Assembly: GCF_001420995.1 (NCBI RefSeq) | Contig: NZ_CP012185.1 | Span: 620,001-684,000 of the forward strand | Source of the DNA: Pseudonocardia sp. EC080619-01 | GTDB lineage: Bacteria > Actinomycetota > Actinomycetes > Mycobacteriales > Pseudonocardiaceae | Direction of reading: 5' to 3' | DNA length: 64,000 nt | Shown here: positions 26,213-35,307 of the stretch, piece by piece | Position numbering within the stretch: position 1 is the stretch's first letter | Layout of the letters: each line of letters starts with the position of its first letter | The notes under the pieces: model-generated | The model's input: the letters and a program-made list of their open reading frames with translations, nothing else | What the model was told of the DNA's origin: nothing | The model's database searches: none | Position numbers and translations under genes: made by a program

Positions 26213-26836
26213 CTAATCCGAGCGAGGCGGCAGGGCAAGGTAAAGGCCATCTTCCAGCGCCTGCGACGTCTGATAGCGAGGTAGATATCCCGCGTCGCGG
26301 GCCTGCTTAATCGTCGGCGCATCGCGGTCACGCGTTGAAAAGCACAGATCCATATCCACGGGCAGCGGAAGAGCGAGCTCCGGGTCCAAGACAGAGACCG
26401 CGTGCTCGCGCTCCTTCTTGAAGCGCTGAGAGAGCATATAATGGATGGTTGTTTCCTCCTCGAGAGCTACGAACGCGAGTCCGACGCCGGTGGGCAGAAA
26501 CACAGATGCCGCTCCATCTCCGTCTAGCACTACGGAATCCCAACGGCCAAACGTCGGTGATCCAACTCTAAGGTCGACCACGAACTCCAGCGCACGCCCA
26601 TGAGGACAGTAGACAAATTTTGCGCTGCCCGGCGGGGTTGCCGTGTAGTGAATACCACGAACCGCCCCGCGAACGGATCGAGTCGAGGTACACTGACGAA
26701 CTGGAAACATCGGATGCCCGACGATCGTCGCTAGTTCGCGATCGTCATGCGTCACTGCGATCACCCCGCGCTCATCTGCAAAGCGTGAGGGAGTAAGTTC
26801 GTAGGAGCCGGCGACGACGAGTTCACGTGCTTCCAC
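26213..26836 (-). CDS. dTDP-4-keto-6-deoxyhexose 3,5-epimerase
   Basis: This 207-residue cupin-type epimerase is of RmlC/EvaD/DnmU class. I choose GTG 26836 (VEARELVVAGSYEL), which gives the usual family N-terminus, over the start at 26854. The base-catalyst histidine lies in GAVRGIHYT (H63), followed by KFVYCPHGRALEFVVDLRVGSPTFGRW. It inverts C-5 (and possibly C-3) of the 4-keto sugar and so makes an L-configured sugar. Its start overlaps the aminotransferase stop by 14 bases. The later region HYMLSQRF departs slightly from common relatives. Deoxysugar pathway members often act only at C-5. Confidence 0.9.
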   Translation of the reverse strand: MEARELVVAGSYELTPSRFADERGVIAVTHDDRELATIVGHPMFPVRQCTSTRSVRGAVRGIHYTATPPGSAKFVYCPHGRALEFVVDLRVGSPTFGRWDSVVLDGDGAASVFLPTGVGLAFVALEEETTIHYMLSQRFKKEREHAVSVLDPELALPLPVDMDLCFSTRDRDAPTIKQARDAGYLPRYQTSQALEDGLYLALPPRSD

Positions 26837-27971
26837 GGCTCGCCCCAGTGGCACTCGAGTGGTCGACGCCGATAACTTCGCGTAGAGCTGAGATAACCCG
26901 GTCCTGCCGTTCCTGCGACAGCGACGGGTACATGGGCAGAGAGAATATTTGTCCCGCGAGATCCTCGGTCACCGGTAACGAGCCACGGCGATACCCAAGG
27001 TGTTCGAAACCCGTCATTGTGTGCACGGGCCACGGATAGCTTACGTTTAGCCGGATTCCCCTATCGGCCAGCTCGGCGAGGATCCGATCTCTGTCCGGGT
27101 GCCGGACGACGTAGACGTAGTAAACATGCTCGTTACCGACGCTTACGACTGGCGTCTCCAGTTCCGTGTCGCCCAGCGCGTCCGCGTAACGTTGCGCCAC
27201 CGCGCGACGGTCCGCGACGTAGTTATGTAGCCGGACTAGCTTCCGACGCAGGATCTCTGCGTGCAACTCGTCCAGTCGCGAGTTGTGGCCTGGCGTTCGA
27301 ACGACATAGTACACGTCCTGCATCCCGTAGTACCGCAGCTTCCGCAGCTCGTCCGCCGTAGTATCGTCGGCCGTCACGACGGCGCCGCCGTCACCGTAGG
27401 CACCCAGTACTTTCGTCGGGTAAAATGAAAATGCCCCCGCTGCGCCGAAAGTCCCTGCCAGTCGACCATGATGTCGGGCTGCGTGCGCTTGTGCGCAGTC
27501 TTCGATTACAAGCAGCTTGTTCTTCTCCGCCACTGCAGTTAATGGCGCCATATCCACGCACTGTCCATACAAGTGGACCACAACGATGGCTCGCGTCCGT
27601 CGCGTCACTGCAGCTTCTACTGCTGCGACGTCCATCAGGTAATCATCGTGAAGAACATCAACGAAAACCGGGACGGCCCCGGCGCCCTCAATCGCCAAGA
27701 CGGTTGGTGCCGCGGTGTTCGACACAGTTATGACCTCGTCGCCTGGCCCAATACCAACCGACTCCAGTGCTAGCTTTACAGCATTGGTCCCATTGTCTAC
27801 TCCTACGCAATGGGATGTTCCGAGAAATCGGGCGAACTCTCGCTCGAAGCCACGGACGCTTTCGCCCAGCACCAGTTGGCCGGATTTGAATACTGTGTCC
27901 ACGGCAGAAAGAATTTCGTCCCGCTCTGCCTGGTACTCAGACAAGTAGTCCCACACGGAAATCGTCGACAT
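26823..27971 (-). CDS. NDP-hexose 3-aminotransferase (DegT/DnrJ/EryC1)
   Basis: This 382-residue PLP enzyme of the sugar aminotransferase family starts at ATG 27971. The PLP lysine is K187 in SFYPTKVLGAYGDGGAVV. The phosphate-binding region is VDNGTNAVKLAL, the cofactor-stacking region is VIEDCAQAHAARHHG, and the C-terminal block is RHPDRDRILAELADRGI. It belongs with EvaB/DnrJ/TylB-type enzymes that add an amino group at C-3 of a 3-keto-deoxysugar. With the 2,3-dehydratase and C-methyltransferase elsewhere in the cluster it indicates a 3-amino-3-C-methyl sugar. It is first of a three-gene leftward operon. Confidence 0.92.
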   Translation of the reverse strand: MSTISVWDYLSEYQAERDEILSAVDTVFKSGQLVLGESVRGFEREFARFLGTSHCVGVDNGTNAVKLALESVGIGPGDEVITVSNTAAPTVLAIEGAGAVPVFVDVLHDDYLMDVAAVEAAVTRRTRAIVVVHLYGQCVDMAPLTAVAEKNKLLVIEDCAQAHAARHHGRLAGTFGAAGAFSFYPTKVLGAYGDGGAVVTADDTTADELRKLRYYGMQDVYYVVRTPGHNSRLDELHAEILRRKLVRLHNYVADRRAVAQRYADALGDTELETPVVSVGNEHVYYVYVVRHPDRDRILAELADRGIRLNVSYPWPVHTMTGFEHLGYRRGSLPVTEDLAGQIFSLPMYPSLSQERQDRVISALREVIGVDHSSATGASRGST

Positions 27972-28111
27972 TGCGCGCCTCCTAAACGGGTTGGAAATAG
28001 TCAGAGGTGGAGTCGTTCAATTCGAATCGAAGGCAGGGTCGTGGCACCCTCGGCTACATTCTGTGGGCTGCTATGGAGATCGGGTTAGCATTTCGATGCC
28101 CACTCGTTCTA

Positions 28112-29020
28112 CTACCGGGAGTGGCTAGGGAGAACTTCGACAACCAGATACTGACCCTTTCCGGCCATGCGTCGGCCTTCGGCGAAATCATTCAGCATGC
28201 TAGCTATGACGTAACGGCCGGGACGTCCGGGAGCCATTACGGTCGAGTCGAGCCTGCTCGATAGCGGCATGGATCCAATGCCGGCGGTAAGATCAATAGG
28301 CGGTTTAGGTGGCGGGGCCGATCCGTGGAACTGACCGAACCAGCCGGCCAGTCGACTTTCGGATGTATCCGAGAATGCTGGGAAAAAGACTGCCTCGGAC
28401 GGCTGCGCTGCCAGCTTGTTAATAACCCGCACTGGCTCGCTCGCGCGTAGCTTGCCGTCGACGACGAAACGCGGGCCAACGTCGGCATCGATTGAGGTCA
28501 GCGTGATATCCGGCGGATTAGTACGTGAGCGTGCGCACGGCGGCCCCACAGTCAGCGCCCCGCGGGTTGGGCGTGAAGCCGTCGTTATGTCAGTGTAGTC
28601 GAAAAGCTCGTAGTGGCCCTCCTCCAAATGCTGATCAAACGTCGCCTGGGCACCGTTTCGCACCAGTACGCCGCCGAGAAGATCTATCCCTTGCAGTCGT
28701 TCGGCACCAGCACGCACGGAGCCCGGGTCTGCGGCGGTGACGCCGACCAGTCCCGCCCTCAGATCCTCTGTGGTGGCTCCGGAGGTGAGCCGAGCAAGCC
28801 CGACCCCGGACACCGGCCGGTCGGTCGATACCTCTATGACGACCCTGCCTGCCGGTACTGAGCCGGGTGCGGTGATCGCGTCTGACAGGATCCGCACCTG
28901 GATCGCTGCCTCAGCACCGTGCGGTACAGCGGATGCGTGGATTGTGGTGGGCGAACAGTGGCCGCCGAGGAAGGATCTCGCGCGGGCCGCTAGCGCGGTC
29001 GACCACGTCATTCGCCTCAC
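28112..29020 (-). CDS. Unknown glycosyltransferase-linked protein B (tandem cupredoxin-like)
   Basis: This 302-residue paralogue of the protein at 24051-24962 starts at GTG 29020, overlapping the stop of glycosyltransferase 2 by 4 bases. An ATG at 29011 is an alternative. Shared blocks include VSGVGLARLT, RLQGIDLLGGVL, HYELFDYTDITTASRPTRG, PPIDLTAGIGSMPL and ASMLNDFAEGRRMAGKGQYLVVEV. As in protein A, two halves resemble cupredoxin-type beta sandwiches that lack copper ligands. The serine-proline repeat of A is missing and the N-terminus (TALAARARSFLGG) is different. Tight coupling to glycosyltransferase 2 suggests a complex or sequential action on the glycosylated product. Confidence 0.78.
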   Translation of the reverse strand: MRRMTWSTALAARARSFLGGHCSPTTIHASAVPHGAEAAIQVRILSDAITAPGSVPAGRVVIEVSTDRPVSGVGLARLTSGATTEDLRAGLVGVTAADPGSVRAGAERLQGIDLLGGVLVRNGAQATFDQHLEEGHYELFDYTDITTASRPTRGALTVGPPCARSRTNPPDITLTSIDADVGPRFVVDGKLRASEPVRVINKLAAQPSEAVFFPAFSDTSESRLAGWFGQFHGSAPPPKPPIDLTAGIGSMPLSSRLDSTVMAPGRPGRYVIASMLNDFAEGRRMAGKGQYLVVEVLPSHSR

Positions 29021-30168
29021 GACGACCTTACGTCCACAAAGCGATCGGCCAGTGACCCAGCAACGTCTGCCGGTAGCGGCATGGCCACCATCTCAGTAGC
29101 CAGAGCACGACATCGGTCCCTAGCCAATCGGTCCTCGAGGAGGGTACGGCAGACTTCGCCGATGTCGGCCAGGCTGGCGTCAGAGGAGGGGAGAGCCACC
29201 CCGGCGCCCGCCGCGCACATTCGGTGCGCCGAGTCGGCGTTCTTTGACTCAAGCGGGAGGATGACCTGAGGAACGCCAGCTCCGAGAGCGGTCAGGGCCG
29301 TCAACCCACCCCCGTGATGGACGATTAAGTCCAGGGTCGGTGCTAGCAATTTGAACGGGAGCTGGCCTGCCCGGGTAATTCCGTGAACCCCGCGCAACCT
29401 CTCCGCTGCCTCAGGCGGACAAGCAACCAGTATCTCACTTGTCGACCCATCTAGTGCCGCGGCGGTCGAGCGGATCAAATCAACGTCGTAATAATCCGAG
29501 CTGATGCTGCCGGCAGTGAGCAGAGTCCGCCGCGGGGAGGCATCGAGCATCCACGGCTCGATGGTGACTGGGTGGTCGATCGGAACCCAGCGGATGGGAG
29601 CTATCTGCTCTGTGGGGGCCTCCGCAGGACGGAGCGAAGCCGGGAACGGGTCGACCATCAGCGACGGGGCAGGAAATCGATCGGCACCCAACCGGGCCAG
29701 CTCAGGAGCCAGTATGTCCGAAGCCCCAGGATGCACGCCGGAACGATCGATATGGTTCGCGGTGATCGCGTGGCGCACCCACGGCACCCCAGCGGCTACA
29801 GCAGCAAGTGCACCCGCATACGCGTGCGCCCCAGCCACCACCAGGTCTGGCGGCCACGTGCCGACGAGTTTGTACAGGGGCTTGGCCATGGCCAAGGCCA
29901 GTTGCCCGAACCGTCGGCCCGCAGCTGCGACCTCGTCCTCATGCGTTGCTGCCCCCGTTGCGGGATGGTCCGCGAGTAAGGTTGCCAGCTCGACCGAGGA
30001 TGCCTCCACTGTGTGAAGGCCAACGCCAGTCACGACTGGAAGGATCTCAGCAGTCGCTGCTACGACGACGTCGTGCCCTGTTGCTCGTAGAGCGGCTGCA
30101 AGAGGTGCGAGCCCGGCTACATTCGACGCCGTCGGCCCTGCGACGAAAAGTACCCTCACACAGCTCAC
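29017..30168 (-). CDS. Glycosyltransferase 2 (GT-B, UrdGT2-like)
   Basis: This 383-residue GT1-family enzyme starts at ATG 30168. The N-terminal acceptor half begins VRVLFVAGPTASNVAGLAPLAAALRATGHDV. The donor half has RRTLLTAGSISSDYY and the motif DLIVHHGGGLTALTALGAGVPQ (HHGGG at residues 284-288) that binds the nucleotide diphosphate. Overall sequence is like C-glycosyltransferases of angucycline pathways, but C- and O-transfer cannot be told apart by eye. It is the first gene of the leftward block, divergent from the polyketide operon, and is translationally coupled to unknown protein B. Confidence 0.9.
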   Translation of the reverse strand: MSCVRVLFVAGPTASNVAGLAPLAAALRATGHDVVVAATAEILPVVTGVGLHTVEASSVELATLLADHPATGAATHEDEVAAAGRRFGQLALAMAKPLYKLVGTWPPDLVVAGAHAYAGALAAVAAGVPWVRHAITANHIDRSGVHPGASDILAPELARLGADRFPAPSLMVDPFPASLRPAEAPTEQIAPIRWVPIDHPVTIEPWMLDASPRRTLLTAGSISSDYYDVDLIRSTAAALDGSTSEILVACPPEAAERLRGVHGITRAGQLPFKLLAPTLDLIVHHGGGLTALTALGAGVPQVILPLESKNADSAHRMCAAGAGVALPSSDASLADIGEVCRTLLEDRLARDRCRALATEMVAMPLPADVAGSLADRFVDVRSS

Positions 30169-30650
30169 TCCTCAGAATCGCGAGTCGCCTCCAGAGTCGT
30201 CGGTATACGCGGAACGAATCAACGCTCATCCGGAAAAGTCCTGGTCATATCTCGGTCAGATCGCTGGCTGATCCCTAGGTGGGAACATCGCTGGTCGATG
30301 ATCTCCGGCTGCGCAGGGCATCCAACTCTGGGCTAGTCCCTAGTCTCTAGTACCCTGCTGCAGACGCCCACATCGAGCAGCTTCCAGGGGAAGTTTCGAC
30401 ACGTTCTGGCCTCGCATCGCGTGGACGTTGCGCGGGTGAGGTAGCTGTGCGACGCGCGACCTAACCTCTGCTGCTCATCTGTATCTCAGGCTCAATGGCC
30501 TGGTCAGTTCTGCGTCAAATCATGGCCGAAGCTCCTGACGGAGAGTCAGCGAACGTTTGAACTGAAGTGTGTTGACTCTTGTCGTGCACCGGAGGGAACG
30601 TCGAGTCACGTAACTTAACGATCCGTTCGGGCTTCGAGATGAGGCGGTAT
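30169..30650. promoter_or_regulatory. Divergent promoter region of the cluster
   Basis: This 482-base non-coding interval separates the leftward tailoring genes from the rightward polyketide genes and must hold promoters for both. It is less GC-rich than its surroundings. Short direct repeats of the CTAG type occur at about 30332-30356 (CTAGTCCCTAGTCTCTAG). These are candidate regulator-binding sites, possibly for the response regulator encoded at 46832. I cannot place -10 and -35 boxes securely. Confidence 0.6.
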
Positions 30651-32144
30651 ATGAAAACGACAGTAATCGTGGTCGGTGCGGGTCCGGCCGGGCTGATGCT
30701 GTCGGCGGAGCTGCGGCTGGCCGGGATCGACGTTGTCCTTCTCGAACGGCTGGAGGTGCCGACCGGCGAATCGCGGGGCCTCGGGTTTCTGGCACGGACG
30801 ATGGAAATCTTCGACCAGCGCGGGCTGCTGCACCGGTTTGGTGAGATCGAGACCTCGAACGTCGGTCACTTCGGCGGACTATCGATGGATTTTGGCGTCG
30901 TGCCAGGCGCGCACTTTGGTGGCAAGGGCATCCCGCAGAGCCGTACCGAGGAGGTCCTGGAAGAGTGGGCGTCCGAGCTTGGCGTTGACATTCGCCGGGC
31001 TCACGAGGTGACCGGCTTTCACGACGACGGTGATGGCGTCGACGTCGACTTCCGCGGTCCGCGGGGCGCGGGGCGGGTCCGAGCTCGCTATCTGGTCGGC
31101 TGCGACGGCGGCCGAAGTACGGTCCGCAAGGTCGCCGGGTTCGACTTTCCCGGTAGCGCGGCGACGATGGAGATGTTTATCGCCGACATCACTGACTGTG
31201 ACGTCGAGCCGCGCTGGGCCGGTCAGATCTGTCCGACCGGCATGGTCATGGCCGGCCCGCTGGCTAACGGGGTCACCCGGATCGTGGTGTGCGAGCGAGA
31301 CAAGCCTGCCCAGAAACGCACCGCCCCGCCGCCGTTCTCTGAGTTGGCGGACGGCTGGCAGCGGCTCACTGGTGAAGACATCCACGGTGCGACCCCGATA
31401 TGGACAAGTTCGTTCGGCAACGCCACTCGCCAGGTCACGCAGTACCGACGCGGGAACGTACTGCTCGCGGGCGACGCCGCGCACATCCACTTGCCAGCCG
31501 GCGGGCAGGGTATGAACACGAGCATCCAAGATGCGGTGAATCTCGGCTGGAAGCTCGCCGCCAAGGTGAAGGGGACTGCCCCCGATGGATTGTTGGACAC
31601 CTACGAGTCCGAACGGTGGCCGGTCGGGCAGCGCCTCCTGATGAACACCCGCGCCCAAGGGTTGCTGTTCCTGTCGGGCGAGTCGATGCAGCCGCTGCGT
31701 AACGTGATGACGTCGCTGATGTCTCGGCCTGAGGTCAGCCGCCATCTGGTCTCACTGGTTAGCGGCCTGGAGATCCGTTACGCGGTCGACCCGGTGGCGA
31801 GCCACCCATTGCTGGGCATGCGAATGCCGCCGTGTCAACTCACGACCAACGAGGGCCGTTCGGTCAACACTACTGAGCTGCTGCATTCCGGACGTGGTGT
31901 TCTGTTGGCCCTCGACGATCGGGCCGGCAAACGAGCGGTTGCTCGCGGATGGGCTGACCGGATCGACGTTGTCAACGCGTCCGTCGCCGACGCCGACGTC
32001 CCGGCCGCGCTGGATGGTGTCTTTGCGGCGCTGCTCCGACCTGACGGCTACGTGGCCTGGGTTGCACCGGGCCGAACTGACCTGGTCGCCGCTCTGAGAC
32101 GCTGGTTTGGCAGTGCTGTGCGCGGTCCCGCAGTCGCAGTGTGA
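30651..32144 (+). CDS. FAD-dependent angucycline oxygenase (PgaE/UrdE type)
   Basis: This 497-residue aromatic hydroxylase is read from ATG 30651 (MKTTVIVVGAGPAGL); ATG 30639 is also possible. The FAD motif is VVGAGPAGLMLSAEL, the DG motif is YLVGCDGGRSTVRKVAG, and the second FAD motif is VLLAGDAAHIHLPAGGQG, which distinguishes it from the oxygenase domain at 40839. Family members introduce the C-12 quinone oxygen and C-12b hydroxyl of angucyclines using NADPH and oxygen. It is the first gene of the rightward operon, in the same place as urdE and pgaE. Full length; no defects seen. Confidence 0.92.
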   Translation: MKTTVIVVGAGPAGLMLSAELRLAGIDVVLLERLEVPTGESRGLGFLARTMEIFDQRGLLHRFGEIETSNVGHFGGLSMDFGVVPGAHFGGKGIPQSRTEEVLEEWASELGVDIRRAHEVTGFHDDGDGVDVDFRGPRGAGRVRARYLVGCDGGRSTVRKVAGFDFPGSAATMEMFIADITDCDVEPRWAGQICPTGMVMAGPLANGVTRIVVCERDKPAQKRTAPPPFSELADGWQRLTGEDIHGATPIWTSSFGNATRQVTQYRRGNVLLAGDAAHIHLPAGGQGMNTSIQDAVNLGWKLAAKVKGTAPDGLLDTYESERWPVGQRLLMNTRAQGLLFLSGESMQPLRNVMTSLMSRPEVSRHLVSLVSGLEIRYAVDPVASHPLLGMRMPPCQLTTNEGRSVNTTELLHSGRGVLLALDDRAGKRAVARGWADRIDVVNASVADADVPAALDGVFAALLRPDGYVAWVAPGRTDLVAALRRWFGSAVRGPAVAV

Positions 32145-32183
32145 GCCGCGGACGACCTGACTTGCTTATCGGAGGGAGCGAAA

Positions 32184-32513
32184 GTGCACAGCACGCTGAT
32201 CGTGGCGCGAATGCGACCCGAATCCGCCGACGATGTCGCCCGCATCTTTGGTGAGTTTGACACGACCGAGATGCCAGATCTAATGGGAACTCGCCGTCGC
32301 CAGTTGTTTCACTACAATGGACTCTACTTCCACATGCAGGACTTCGCCGACGATGACGGTATCCGGTCAATCGAAGAGGCCCAGAGGCACCCGCTGTTTG
32401 TCAATGTTAGCGAGATGCTGAAGGCGCATATCGGCGCTTACGACCCAGAAACCTGGCAGTCGCCGAAGGACGCGATAGCGACGTCGTTCTACCGCTGGGA
32501 ACGGCACACGTGA
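32184..32513 (+). CDS. Polyketide cyclase (PgaF/UrdF, TcmI-type)
   Basis: This 109-residue dimeric ferredoxin-like fold cyclase starts at ATG 32184. Family motifs are TLIVARMRPESADDVARIF and GTRRRQLFHYNGLYFHMQDF, plus the late HPLFVNVSEML. Members of the TcmI/UrdF group close the final rings of the polyketide; in angucyclines this gives the bent fourth ring. It lies between oxygenase and ketosynthase, as in the urd and pga clusters, and its stop overlaps the ketosynthase start (TGATG). Confidence 0.93.
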   Translation: MHSTLIVARMRPESADDVARIFGEFDTTEMPDLMGTRRRQLFHYNGLYFHMQDFADDDGIRSIEEAQRHPLFVNVSEMLKAHIGAYDPETWQSPKDAIATSFYRWERHT

Positions 32514-33784
32514 TGGACCGCCGTGTCGTCATCACGGGCATGGGGGTATTGGCCCCCGGGGGCGTCGGGGTGAAAGCGTTCTGGGAGCTGCTCAGCGAAG
32601 GCCGGACCGCCACGCGCGGGATCACCTTCTTCGATCCGTCACGATTCCGATCCCGGGTTGCAGCAGAGATCGACTTTGACCCCTACGTGCACAGACTTGG
32701 CCCGCAGCAGGTCCGTCGTATGGATCGCGCAGCCCAACTGGCGGTCGTCGCGGCCGGACACGCCGTAACATCCAGTGGGCTGGAGATCGATGAGCTGGAC
32801 CCCGCTCGGGTCGGTGTCACGATCGGCAGCGCGGTAGGAGCCACCATGGGCCTGGAGCAGGAATACCGCGTCGTCAGCGACGATGGCCGGTTGACACTAG
32901 TCGACCACGACTATGCTCCGTCGCACCTGTATTCGCACTTCGTGCCGAGCTCGTTTGCTACGGAAGTGGCTTGGAGGGTCGGGGCCGAGGGGCAGTCTGG
33001 CGTCGTGTCCACTGGCTGCACATCCGGTCTGGACGCGGTGGGACACGCCTGCCGGCTGATCCGTAACGGCTCTGCGGATGTGATGGTCGCCGGCGCGACC
33101 GACGCACCGATCTCGCCGATCACCATGGCCTGTTTCGACGCAATCAAGGCCACGTCATCCCGCAACGACGATCCCGCGACCGCGTCACGTCCGTTTGACG
33201 GGACCCGTAACGGGTTCGTACTGGGCGAGGGCTCCGCGGTGTTCGTGCTGGAAACGCTTGAGGCTGCTCGCCGGCGGAACGCTGACGTGCTCGCCGAGAT
33301 CGCCGGGTTCGCGACTCGCAGCAACGCGTACCACATGACCGGTCTGCGGAAAGACGGGAAGGAGATGTCTGAGGCAATCAATGCGGCGTTCGCACAGGCC
33401 AAGCTGGCCCCGCGCCGGGTCGACTACATTAACGCACACGGGTCCGGCACCAAGCAGAACGACCGGCACGAGACGGAAGCATTCAAGCTCAGTCTCGGCG
33501 AGTGCGCCTATGAAGTTCCGGTCAGTTCGATCAAGTCGATGGTCGGCCATTCGTTGGGCGCAATTGGGTCCATCGAGATAGCTGCTTCCGTCCTGGCGAT
33601 CCGGGAAAACGTCGTTCCGCCGACTGCGAATCTTCATGTCCCTGACCCCGAGTGCGATCTGGACTATGTCCCGAGGACAGCACGCGAGCAGCAGACCGAC
33701 TCCGTACTCACGGTGGGAAGTGGGTTCGGTGGGTTCCAGAGCGCGATGGTGCTCGTGGAGCCGGGTCTACGTGATCAGGCATGA
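32513..33784 (+). CDS. Type II ketosynthase alpha subunit
   Basis: This 423-residue KS-alpha starts at ATG 32513 (GTG 32510 is possible). It condenses malonyl units on the ACP together with KS-beta. The nucleophile is C169 in VVSTGCTSGLDA. The two catalytic histidines lie in NAHGSGTKQNDRHE and MVGHSLGAIG, with a lysine in SIKSMVG. All catalytic residues are present. It overlaps the preceding cyclase and the following KS-beta by a few bases, giving tight co-translation. Within type II systems it fits a decaketide angucycline producer by its gene neighbourhood. Confidence 0.97.
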   Translation: MDRRVVITGMGVLAPGGVGVKAFWELLSEGRTATRGITFFDPSRFRSRVAAEIDFDPYVHRLGPQQVRRMDRAAQLAVVAAGHAVTSSGLEIDELDPARVGVTIGSAVGATMGLEQEYRVVSDDGRLTLVDHDYAPSHLYSHFVPSSFATEVAWRVGAEGQSGVVSTGCTSGLDAVGHACRLIRNGSADVMVAGATDAPISPITMACFDAIKATSSRNDDPATASRPFDGTRNGFVLGEGSAVFVLETLEAARRRNADVLAEIAGFATRSNAYHMTGLRKDGKEMSEAINAAFAQAKLAPRRVDYINAHGSGTKQNDRHETEAFKLSLGECAYEVPVSSIKSMVGHSLGAIGSIEIAASVLAIRENVVPPTANLHVPDPECDLDYVPRTAREQQTDSVLTVGSGFGGFQSAMVLVEPGLRDQA

Positions 33785-34998
33785 ACCGCGTGACCACGAC
33801 AACGGTAGTGACCGGCGTCGGGGTGACTGCCCCGAATGGTCTCGGCACCGAGGATTACTGGCGTGCGACACTGGAAGGGCGGAGCGGCATCGGACCGGTC
33901 ACTCGGTTCGACGCCTCGCGCTACCCGACCCGTCTGGCTGGCGAGGTGCTCGGTTTTGACGCACGCGATCACCTTCCAGGACGGCTGCTGCCCCAAACCG
34001 ACCGGGTGACACAACTCTCGTTGACCGCTGCGGACTGGGCACTGGCCGACGCCGGGGTCGTCAGGGGCGAGGTCGACCAGCTCCGCTCCGGCGTCATCAC
34101 GGCGAGCACATGCGGCGGGTTCGAGTTTGGACAGAACGAGCTGCAGGCCCTGTGGAGCCGCGGTAGCGAGTATGTCAGCGCGTACCAGTCATTCGCCTGG
34201 TTCTACGCGGTAAACACCGGTCAGATCTCGATCCGCAACGGTATGCGCGGACCAAGCAGCGTGGTGGTAACCGACCACGCCGGGGGTCTGGACGCAGTGG
34301 CGCAAGCCCGCCAGGAGATCAACGACGGCTCGGTGATGATCGTGACCGGCGGGATGGACGCTTCGATCTGCCCCTGGGGTTGGGTAGGGCACCTGGCCGG
34401 AAACCGCATGAGCGCTGATGACGACCGACACCGGGCCTACCGGCCGTTCGCCGCGGACGCGAGTGGGCACGTCGCTGGTGAGGGTGGCGCGATGATGATC
34501 GCCGAAGATGCCGACAGCGCCCGAGCCCGCGGTGCGCGGGTCTACGGCGAGGTCTCTGGGTACGGCGCGACGATCGATCCGTCGCCGGAGAGCGGGCGTG
34601 AGCCGGGCCTGCGCAGAGCCATCTTGGCCGCGATCCAAGATGCTGGCGTCACGCCGTCCGAGATCGATGTTGTGTTTGCCGACGGCGCCGCGCGGGCGGA
34701 CCTGGACCGCGTTGAGGCCGATGCCTTGGTTGGAGTGTTTGGGCAGTGTGGAGTCCCGGTCACGGTGCCGAAGTCCCTGACCGGACGCCTTGGTGCGGGG
34801 AGCGGCTCTCTGGACGTTGTCACGGCGCTGCTGGCAATGCGGGACGGTCTCATCCCTCCGACGGTGAACGTCGACCCGGACCCGGCATACGGCCTGGATC
34901 TAGTGATCGACCGGCCTCGGCTGATGGACCTACATGTATCGCTGGTGCTAGCCCGCGGCGTCGGCGGTTTCAACTCCGCCCTAGTGCTGCGCGCATAG
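33781..34998 (+). CDS. Type II ketosynthase beta subunit (chain length factor)
   Basis: This 405-residue KS-beta starts at ATG 33781 with a 4-base overlap with KS-alpha. The subunit sets chain length and supports decarboxylation of malonyl-ACP. The normal active-site cysteine is absent, as expected, but the usual EQAGG motif with its conserved glutamine is replaced by TDHAGGLDAV (His166). The rest of the family pattern (TGVGVTAPNGLG, SVMIVTGGMDASICPWG, PKSLTGRLGAGSGSLD) is intact. The chain length cannot be read with confidence, but decaketide is expected from context. Confidence 0.96.
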   Translation: MNRVTTTTVVTGVGVTAPNGLGTEDYWRATLEGRSGIGPVTRFDASRYPTRLAGEVLGFDARDHLPGRLLPQTDRVTQLSLTAADWALADAGVVRGEVDQLRSGVITASTCGGFEFGQNELQALWSRGSEYVSAYQSFAWFYAVNTGQISIRNGMRGPSSVVVTDHAGGLDAVAQARQEINDGSVMIVTGGMDASICPWGWVGHLAGNRMSADDDRHRAYRPFAADASGHVAGEGGAMMIAEDADSARARGARVYGEVSGYGATIDPSPESGREPGLRRAILAAIQDAGVTPSEIDVVFADGAARADLDRVEADALVGVFGQCGVPVTVPKSLTGRLGAGSGSLDVVTALLAMRDGLIPPTVNVDPDPAYGLDLVIDRPRLMDLHVSLVLARGVGGFNSALVLRA

Positions 34999-35054
34999 CA
35001 AGCCACCGCATCGCATCGCATCGCACACAAGTAGACACGGAAGAGGAGCACGAC

Positions 35055-35306
35055 ATGCCCGAAACGGCAACGGTGGAGCTGGACGACCTCAAACGCATTC
35101 TGCGCGAGGCGGCAGGTGAGGACCTTACCCAGAGCTTGGACGGCGACATCCTGGACGTGGAGTTCGAGGAGCTGGGTTACGACTCGATCGCCTTGATGGA
35201 GACGATCGCGCGGATCGAGCGTGAGTACAGCCTGGTGCTAGACGACAACATCGTCAGCTCCGCGCTCACGCCCCGTGCCCTCCTCATCACGGTGAACGGA
35301 GGCTGA
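35055..35306 (+). CDS. Acyl carrier protein
   Basis: This 83-residue type II PKS carrier protein starts at ATG 35055, with GGAG eight bases upstream. The phosphopantetheine serine is S44 in LGYDSIALMET. The rest (ILREAAGED, YSLVLDDNIV) is normal for the family. It carries the growing poly-beta-keto chain between the ketosynthase, ketoreductase and cyclases. No phosphopantetheinyl transferase gene is present in the window, so a general one elsewhere must activate it. Confidence 0.96.
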   Translation: MPETATVELDDLKRILREAAGEDLTQSLDGDILDVEFEELGYDSIALMETIARIEREYSLVLDDNIVSSALTPRALLITVNGG

Positions 35307-35307
35307 G

